From positions 1 through 5,712 of the forward strand of contig CAKQQQ010000012.1 of the NCBI GenBank assembly GCA_934271065.1: a stretch of 5,712 nt of DNA, read 5' to 3'. Both the position numbers and the translations under genes were made by a program. Source of the DNA: an uncultured Clostridia bacterium (GTDB lineage: Bacteria > Bacillota > Clostridia > Christensenellales > Borkfalkiaceae). The notes beneath the pieces are model-generated. The model did not search any database. It saw only the letters and a program-made list of their open reading frames with translations, and was not told the origin of the DNA. Positions 1-4,855 of the stretch are shown piece by piece (within the stretch, counting starts at the first letter, position 1; each line of letters starts with the position of its first letter).

Positions 1-35
1 GTGTTTTGTCCCAAATATTCTATTTGATTTTTTAT

Positions 36-90
36 GCGGGGTAAATGCCAATATCGCTTAAGTTGTTGGCATTGTGCCCCTAAGACCCCG
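36..90 (+). other. oriT: Candidate origin of transfer (oriT)
   Basis: Nested inverted repeats sit just upstream of the mobilization operon. AATGCCAA (44-51) pairs perfectly with TTGGCATT (66-73) across a 14-base loop, and CGGGGT (37-42) pairs with ACCCCG (85-90) outside it. GTGCCCC (74-80) directly follows the inner repeat. An inverted repeat followed closely by a short nick region, beside the relaxase operon, is the classic layout of MOBP/MOBQ-type oriTs. The GTGCCCCT string loosely recalls the GTGCGCCCT nick region of the RSF1010 family, but that likeness is weak. A poor promoter could overlap (TTGGCA at 66-71 with an AT-rich -10 near 90-96), so the repeat might instead be an operator for the operon. 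The exact nick site cannot be read from sequence alone. Confidence 0.45.
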
Positions 91-122
91 ATAAATGATA
101 AAAATACAAAAACAGATAGGAA

Positions 123-458
123 GTGATATTTCTGAAAAGAACAATAAGAAAAAATATATTTTTCAGTAATGACGAATGGACTGTTGTATGCAAACGTGCG
201 AAATTTCTGAAAATGAAGCCTGCAACATATCTTCGGAATATGTCGCTTCACAGTGAATGGAAAAACACAAGAGCCGATGATTTTTGCCTGCCGATGAAAA
301 TTATCAATCATATCGGAACTGATTTGAAGATGATTATCAGGGTGGCGGAGAACACAAATTCCGAACATCTTCCCAAGCTCCGAGAGCTTAAAAGACGTTT
401 TGAAGAATACCGAGTTCTTTTCATTCGTTACTATGCTCAGCTTATGAACAGGTGGTGA
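123..458 (+). CDS. MobC-like ribbon-helix-helix relaxosome accessory protein (first copy)
   Basis: This small basic protein of about 108-111 residues resembles the MobC-type accessory proteins that bind oriT and help the relaxase nick DNA. The N-terminal part (IRKNIFFSNDEW, then a helix ending PATYLRNMSL) has the strand-helix-helix pattern of ribbon-helix-helix DNA-binding proteins. It aligns with the start of the next gene (IRKEIKYSNEEW ... PAAYIRDQAL), so the two are paralogues. The C-terminal half is helical and charged and resembles nothing I recognise. The GTG at 123 overlaps the AGGAAG Shine-Dalgarno (118-123), which is too close. A CTG at 132 lies 8 bases from that site and gives an N-terminus collinear with the paralogue, so it may be the true start. 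The gene ends 4 bases before its neighbour and is probably co-transcribed with it. The family call rests on motif pattern and context. Confidence 0.65.
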   Translation: MIFLKRTIRKNIFFSNDEWTVVCKRAKFLKMKPATYLRNMSLHSEWKNTRADDFCLPMKIINHIGTDLKMIIRVAENTNSEHLPKLRELKRRFEEYRVLFIRYYAQLMNRW

Positions 459-462
459 GAAT

Positions 463-801
463 GTGGAAAAGAAGATTCGCAAAGAAATAAAGTACAGCAA
501 TGAGGAGTGGAACAAGGTTGTTGAGCTTTCAGCCAAGAGCGGAAAACCGCCTGCCGCTTACATAAGAGATCAGGCTCTGAACATCAAAATCAAGATCATT
601 GATTATCTTTCTCCCGATGACGGCGTTACCGGTATGAGAAACAAATTTCATCGTGAAATGAATGAAGTTGCAAAAACAGTGAATATCAGCAAAGTTGTAT
701 ATGCAAAAGATGTGGAAGATGCTGAACGTATCATTAACGAAATGGGCGAATTTGCCCGTAATGACCTTAAAGCAATATCAATGCGTGAGGTAAATATTTA
801 A
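463..801 (+). CDS. mobC: MobC-like ribbon-helix-helix relaxosome accessory protein (second copy)
   Basis: This 112-residue basic protein looks like a plasmid-mobilization MobC-type accessory factor, expected to bind oriT as a dimer and recruit or stimulate the relaxase. Residues 4-16 (start IRKEIKYSNEEW) would form the DNA-contacting strand. Residues about 17-40, including PAAYIRDQAL, would form the two helices of the fold. Residues about 50-105 are a charged helical tail with MRNKFHREMNEVAKTVN, a stretch typical of MobC proteins. It starts with GTG behind AGGTGG (450-455); an ATG at 461 is in another frame. Its TAA overlaps the relaxase ATG by one base (TAATG), so translation is probably coupled and the two proteins made in proportion. 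The preceding gene is a diverged paralogue. Confidence is good for the fold and role, moderate for the symbol. Confidence 0.72.
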   Translation: MEKKIRKEIKYSNEEWNKVVELSAKSGKPPAAYIRDQALNIKIKIIDYLSPDDGVTGMRNKFHREMNEVAKTVNISKVVYAKDVEDAERIINEMGEFARNDLKAISMREVNI

Positions 802-2324
802 TGGCAGTATTACGGCACTTCTCCATAAAGAACTCACCGTTGGCAACTTTGAAATATATCACGGGAGAAATCAAAGCTCAGAAAGCGGCAATCGTTACAG
901 GCATAAATTGTTCCGATGATCCAGAATCGGCATATATCGAAATGAAAATGTGCTATGAACATTACTCGGGAGAGAAATTTCACAGAGTTGGAAATCCGAC
1001 AGGCAAAGAACATCTGAAAATGCACCATTATGTCATTTCTTTCAAGGGTCAGGAAGTGACTCCACAGGAAGCAGACAGGATAGCTCAGGAATGGGCAAAA
1101 GCCGTTTTCGGTGATGATTTTCAGATATTGATTGCAACGCATACCGATACAAATAACATTCACGTTCATCTCGCCGTTAATGCTTTTGGTATGAACGGAA
1201 AACGTTGGCTTGACAATAAATCTACCGTGAAGCTTTGCAGGAAGAAAATCAATGCTATCTGCAAAAAGAAAAAGTTGAATGTCATAGAAAATCCGAAATA
1301 CAACACAAGACAGAATTATGCGGAGTGGCTTGCCAATCGGAACGGGACATCTTGGAAGCATAAGCTTTGTGACGATATTGATAAAATCGTGCTTATGGAG
1401 GATATTCACAATATCGACGAATTCATAAGAAGGCTTGCAATGCACGGATATTATGTTCGGAAGGGCAAGTACATATCTGTCAGACCGTCGGATATGGTAA
1501 ACATCAGACCAGTAAGAACGTTAAGGTTGGGTGACGGTTATGGTCTGGAAGAATTGCAGTACCGTATTGAGAACAAAAATCAGGAAATGCCGCTTGATAA
1601 GATACTTACATATTCGGGAGTACAGCGTGAGTATGCTCTTTGTTTAAGGCAGATACAGATAATACTTTATCGGAAGCCGGAAGAAGATCATCGGGTCACA
1701 TATCGGGAAGTTTTGAAAACGTGCGAGCTTCTGAACTATATTCACGATCACAATATCCACTCCAAACAGGATTTTGAAACACACGTCAACAAGACAGCCG
1801 AACACACCGATAAGGTGGTGGAAAGATATAAATATATTCAGAAGAAAATTAAGGAAAGTGAATATATCCTTGAAAACGGGGACAGGTTTCTGGAGCTTTA
1901 CAGCTCTGATCCCTCAGCTGCTTTTAATCAGGCATCGCTGTACAAGCCGTTTTTTGAAAGAAGTATAAAGTCAAAAGATGATCTTGACAAGGTATCACAG
2001 AAGTTGGAAGTGCTAAAAAAGGAGCTTTCGGGTATGCAGAGTGAATACGATAATGCGGTTGCCGCAAAGAAAGCTGTTACCGCACATTACACCACATTTC
2101 TCAGACAGATCGACAATGACTATGCAGGATTCATTTATTCCGCAAAGAAAGAGCTTGCAGATTATGAAGCAAGCTTGAATGAACCGCCTAAAAAGGAATT
2201 TAAGGAGGTTGTTCGGCAGATGGCTGATTGGGCGGAAAAGGTCAATGCAAAGATAGAAGAAAAGAAACGGGTTGAGGAACAGGAAAGGACAGCTCGGAGA
2301 AAGAGGGATTCATACTGTCGTTGA
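801..2324 (+). CDS. mobA: MOBP-type relaxase / mobilization nuclease (MobA/VirD2 family)
   Basis: This 507-residue relaxase would nick one strand at oriT, stay covalently bound to the 5' end and pilot the strand into a recipient through a helper conjugation machine. The N-terminal nuclease domain (about 1-165) shows the motifs: LKYI with candidate catalytic Tyr19; MHHYVISFK (74-82); and the metal-binding triad in HTDTNNIHVHLAVN, with His114, His121 and His123. Residues about 185-245 (TSWKHKL, then GKYISVRP) match the region usually found behind the nuclease domain in Firmicute relaxases. The rest, about 330-500, is highly charged and probably partly coiled coil, ending in a basic tail. The ATG overlaps the mobC-like stop by one base. 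No coupling protein or type IV secretion gene is in view, so it probably relies on a co-resident conjugative element. The frame is intact with all key residues present. Confidence 0.93.
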   Translation: MAVLRHFSIKNSPLATLKYITGEIKAQKAAIVTGINCSDDPESAYIEMKMCYEHYSGEKFHRVGNPTGKEHLKMHHYVISFKGQEVTPQEADRIAQEWAKAVFGDDFQILIATHTDTNNIHVHLAVNAFGMNGKRWLDNKSTVKLCRKKINAICKKKKLNVIENPKYNTRQNYAEWLANRNGTSWKHKLCDDIDKIVLMEDIHNIDEFIRRLAMHGYYVRKGKYISVRPSDMVNIRPVRTLRLGDGYGLEELQYRIENKNQEMPLDKILTYSGVQREYALCLRQIQIILYRKPEEDHRVTYREVLKTCELLNYIHDHNIHSKQDFETHVNKTAEHTDKVVERYKYIQKKIKESEYILENGDRFLELYSSDPSAAFNQASLYKPFFERSIKSKDDLDKVSQKLEVLKKELSGMQSEYDNAVAAKKAVTAHYTTFLRQIDNDYAGFIYSAKKELADYEASLNEPPKKEFKEVVRQMADWAEKVNAKIEEKKRVEEQERTARRKRDSYCR

Positions 2325-2334
2325 CCAATGGTTC

Positions 2335-2352
2335 AAGGAGGCTTTTTGCCTC
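2335..2352 (+). other. Strong Shine-Dalgarno buried in a small hairpin
   Basis: AAGGAGG (2335-2341) lies 10 bases after the relaxase stop. Part of it pairs in a hairpin, GAGGC (2338-2342) with GCCTC (2348-2352) across a TTTTT loop. No T-run follows, so this is not a typical terminator. A TTG at 2346 opens only nine codons before TAA (2373-2375), yet that frame is the same as the small gene at 2403. It may be the remnant of a longer start, or a short leader whose translation affects the next gene. Confidence 0.35.
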
Positions 2353-2402
2353 ACAAATCTAAAAACAATTCATAAAAAGCTGACAAAAGAAAGGACGATT
2401 TT

Positions 2403-2546
2403 ATGTATAAAAAGAAAGAGAAAAAGCCTACGAAAATCATCGTAGTGCCGCATTTTATCGGTACAGAAAAGGATGCCAAAATATTTAAAAAAATCGTAGA
2501 GGAAAAGGTCCGGAAGAAACTTAAAGAGATAAATAAAACTGCATGA
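2403..2546 (+). CDS. Small lysine-rich hypothetical protein (47 aa)
   Basis: A 47-residue basic protein starts at ATG behind AAAGGA (2390-2395) at 7-base spacing. Lysine makes up roughly a third of it. It has a hydrophobic core (KIIVVPHFIGTEKDAK) and a charged C-terminal helix (KIFKKIVEEKVRKK). There is no signal peptide or membrane segment. I do not recognise a family. Its place between relaxase and recombinase fits the small accessory proteins common in clostridial mobile elements, which include nucleic-acid-binding and excision-control proteins, but no function can be assigned. It is probably co-transcribed with the relaxase, since no clear promoter lies in the 78-base gap. The same frame is open upstream to a TAA at 2373-2375, beyond which a better Shine-Dalgarno is seen, so the gene may once have been longer. 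The ribosome binding site supports it being real; no homology does. Confidence 0.5.
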   Translation: MYKKKEKKPTKIIVVPHFIGTEKDAKIFKKIVEEKVRKKLKEINKTA

Positions 2547-2562
2547 TACCTATAAATATAGA

Positions 2563-2591
2563 TTGATTTTTCGGGTCAGCCGTGATATAAT
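2563..2591 (+). promoter_or_regulatory. Promoter of the serine recombinase gene
   Basis: TTGATT (2563-2568) and a perfect TATAAT (2586-2591) are separated by 17 bases, a good sigma-A-type promoter. Transcription should start near 2598, leaving a leader of about 40 bases with AGGAGG at 2625-2630, 9 bases before the recombinase ATG. The -10 element lies inside an inverted repeat, which suggests repression at this site. Confidence 0.65.
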
Positions 2592-2612
2592 AAATATGAT
2601 ATATTACGGCTG
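2577..2612. promoter_or_regulatory. Inverted repeat covering the recombinase -10 (possible operator)
   Basis: CAGCCGT (2577-2583) and ACGGCTG (2606-2612) are perfect 7-base arms 22 bases apart. The symmetry continues inward imperfectly through ATAT-rich sequence. The dyad covers the -10 and the expected start of transcription, so a dimeric repressor bound here would block the recombinase gene. It could alternatively be a recombinase binding site, since serine recombinase sites are imperfect dyads of similar size, or a leader hairpin. Its position favours an operator. Confidence 0.45.
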
Positions 2613-2639
2613 TTCGGAAATTATAGGAGGAATTTCATT

Positions 2640-4261
2640 ATGAAACAGCCAAACACAAATATGGTATATACCGCAGCCCTTTATCTCAGACTTTCCAAAG
2701 ATGACGGAATAATGGATAAAGACAGTGCAAGCATTGATACACAGCGTGATCTTCTTACCCGTTACTGCAATGACAACAATATCATTATCTATGATTATTA
2801 CGTTGATGACGGCTTCACAGGTCTGAACACAGACCGTCCCGCATTCAAGAGAATGATCGAAGATGCGGAAGCCAAAAGAATAAACTGTGTTATCACAAAG
2901 GATCAGTCAAGACTGGGCAGAAATCATCTTGAAAGCGGCTTCTATATGGAAGTGTATTTTCCCGAACACGGAATACGATACATTGCTCTCAATGATAACG
3001 TTGATACTATCAATGCTGCCACGCTTGATATTGCACCGTTCAGAAATCTGCTGAATGATATGTATTCGCAGGATATTTCCAAAAAGGTAAAATCCGCACT
3101 GTATATCCGTCAGAGTCAGGGGAAATTTATCGGTAATAAAGCTCCGTTCGGTTATCTGAAAGATCCGAATGACAAGAATCATCTTGTTATTGACGAGCGA
3201 TACGCACCTACTGTCCGCAGGATCTATGAGCTGTATCTTGACGGTAACTGAGTACATAAAATTGCGAGAATACTTCGTGAAGAAAAGCTTATCAAGCCTG
3301 CTGCCGCCGCTGTTGAGTTTGTTGACGCATATTCTGCCCACGTTAATTCCGATGAAGATGTGTATAACTGGCGTGACGGAGCTGTTTCCACTATTCTCAC
3401 AAATCCCGTATATGCAGGACATATCCGAGGACAGCAAAGACCTAAGATATCAGCCAAGAGCAAGAAAAGATACGCAAGAAATTCAAAAGCGATACTTGTT
3501 GAGAATATGCACGAGCCTATCATTGAACCCGAAAAATGGGAGTTGGTTCAGAGCATTATTAAATCTCACAGACATGAGAAAGCCGATGACGGATATGACA
3601 ACATATTTGCAGGACTTCTCAGGTGTGCGGATTGTGGACACACTCTTACAAAATCATGTGCTCACAGAAGAAGTTCCCGTCCCGATATTATTGATATGAT
3701 CGGTTATCAGTGCAATTTCTACAGGCTTTACGGAAAGAATTACTGCACACAGCACTGGATAGAAGCCCGTGACCTCTACAATGCGGTGCTTTCCGATATT
3801 CAGTATCGTGCGAAATGTGCATTGGAAGATGAAGAAAAGATGATAGCGGATATAATTTCAAGACTTCACATTAACGCTTCCGATGATGCAGGCAATGCCG
3901 AAAAGGAGCTTCGCAAGGCAAAGAGCAGAATGACCGAACTGGACAGGCTCTTCGCAAATCTATATGGGGATAAGGTGAACGGCGATATATCCGAGAGAAA
4001 TTACAAGCAGCTTTCTGCAAAGTACGAAACGGAGCAGATCACTCTTGAAAGCCGTATTGAGGAGCTTGAAAAGGCAATAACGCTCAAAAAGGCTGCAACG
4101 GAAGATGTTGACTTATCAAGGAATACAGCCTTATAACAAAGCTTGATACAGCTACGCTTCACAGGCTCATTGATAAGATAGAGGTTTATTCCGCAGAGAT
4201 GATCGACGGGGAAAAGTCACAGAAAATCGAGATTTACTACAAGTTCGTGGGCAGGATATAA
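2640..4261 (+). pseudogene. Large serine recombinase (TndX/TnpX-type), broken by a stop and a frameshift
   Basis: In intact form, about 540 residues, this enzyme would excise and integrate the element through a serine-DNA intermediate. The catalytic domain is present: YLRLSKDD with candidate nucleophile Ser19, SIDTQRDLL (31-39), DDGFTG (56-61) and KDQSRLGR (87-94). The frame stops at TGA 3249-3251 after DGN, then continues unbroken in the same frame with VHKIARILREEKLIKP and the recombinase domain. A zinc ribbon follows (CADC at 3624-3635; further cysteines at 3711 and 3744), then a long coiled coil. At 4113-4118 the frame shifts: frame 0 ends at 4136, while the frame offset by one base carries the family C-terminus (LIDKIEVYSAEMIDG ... 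IYYKFVG) to TAA 4259-4261. The shift fits loss of one or four bases. The TGA probably replaces GGA (Gly), a single G-to-T change. AGGAGG at 2625-2630 fixes the start. Activity is very unlikely unless both lesions are sequencing errors. Confidence 0.93.
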
Positions 4262-4284
4262 GGCTCACGATTATTTGGAAGATT

Positions 4285-4713
4285 ATGTTCCGTATGGAGT
4301 GTCCGTCCGATATGCAGCAGAGAGATGGTCGTATTGAGCGACAGGGCAACGAAAATCCCGAGGTCGATATATTCCGTTACGTTACAAATAAATCCTTTGA
4401 CAGCTACTTGTTCCAGATACTTGAGAACAAGCAGAAATTCATTTCACAGGTCATGACAAGCAAAACTCCCGAGCGAACCTGTGCGGATATGGACGAAACG
4501 GCTCTCGATTATGCGGAGGTAAAGGCACTCTGTGCAGGCAATCCCAATATAACAAGAGGAGCTTACGGGGAAAAGGCGATTTTACGTTGTTTGCAAAAAT
4601 CACGATACAGTCAAAAGGGCGGTATCGTGATTTTTCTTTGTTACAGCATTTGCTTCAAAATATCATTGGAACAATTATTTCCTCTTGACAGTAAACCATA
4701 TCTAACAGTATAA
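4285..4713 (+). pseudogene. Fragment of a SNF2-type helicase from a conjugative element
   Basis: Residues about 8-89 of this frame, ending near 4551, match the end of the helicase core of the very large SNF2 helicase/methylase proteins carried by clostridial conjugative elements. QQRDGRIERQGN (11-22) is helicase motif VI, with the arginine-finger type QRxGRxxRxG pattern. The family-typical stretches FRYVTNKSFDSYLFQILENK, FISQVMTSK and ALDYAEVKALCAGNP follow. Everything upstream (Walker motifs) and downstream is missing. The sequence before SDMQQR looks like a scrambled form of the usual CPWRPSDMQQR, so the junction is degraded. After about 4551 the frame no longer resembles the family and reads through the terminator stem to a chance stop at 4711-4713. 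No ribosome binding site precedes the ATG. It is best read as a remnant flanking the recombinase, not a working gene. Confidence 0.75.
4595..4640 (+). terminator. Rho-independent terminator
   Basis: A perfect 14-base stem pairs 4595-4608 (core ATCACGATAC) with 4622-4635 (core GTATCGTGAT) across a 13-base loop and ends in TTTTTCTTTG. The A-run on the left arm means it could also work for minus-strand transcription. It ends any transcript coming through the recombinase and helicase remnants and isolates the hsdS region downstream. Confidence 0.75.
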
Positions 4714-4855
4714 TGAGTTTTGACTCACTTATAGAAAATTGCATTACGGATGCATAGAAGCTGATGGGTTACCTCGGCAAGATAAAATTGTCGGGAAAAT
4801 TCTTGTTTTAGTTTATCAATAAATATGCTTGAAATAGTAAAATGAAAGTTAAAAG
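4641..4855. other. Intergenic region without a convincing gene
   Basis: Counting the unexplained tail after 4551, about 300 bases lack a gene. Besides the terminator and the promoter at 4685-4714, only weak signals are visible: a small dyad TGAGT/ACTCA (4714-4718 and 4723-4727) at the expected transcription start, a short hairpin TGCAT/ATGCA (4740-4744 and 4750-4754), and scattered stops in all plus frames. A five-codon ATG frame (4842-4859) overlaps the GTG at 4856. No tRNA, riboswitch or clear remnant of hsdM or of an hsdS N-terminus was recognised. Confidence 0.5.
4685..4714 (+). promoter_or_regulatory. Near-consensus sigma-A promoter upstream of hsdS
   Basis: TTGACA (4685-4690) and TATAAT (4709-4714) are both perfect consensus hexamers with an 18-base spacer. 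Transcription would begin near 4721, about 135 bases before the hsdS frame. The five-base dyad TGAGT/ACTCA lies just downstream of the -10. The only nearby downstream frame of any size on this strand is hsdS, so it is the likely target. Confidence 0.6.

Noticed and set aside
834..1445. Long open frame on the minus strand inside the relaxase
   Set aside because: It is antisense to a relaxase with clear catalytic motifs, is rich in Cys/Phe as expected of a shadow frame, and has no ribosome binding site or recognisable domain.
2577..2612. The dyad ahead of the recombinase as the element's own att site
   Set aside because: It lies between two element genes and over a good promoter. In an integrated element the hybrid sites should be at the ends, so an operator is the simpler reading.
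3249..3251. TGA read as glycine (or another amino acid) under an alternative genetic code
   Set aside because: The first mobC-like gene, the relaxase and the 47-residue gene all end at TGA with properly spaced neighbours behind them, and the recombinase also has an independent frameshift. Simple decay explains the data better.
2907..3523. Minus-strand frames opposite the recombinase
   Set aside because: They are antisense shadows of conserved coding sequence with no family resemblance.
3169..3699. Overlapping plus-strand frame across the recombinase stop
   Set aside because: It overlaps conserved recombinase sequence in another frame; the recombinase frame carries the zinc ribbon and known domain order.
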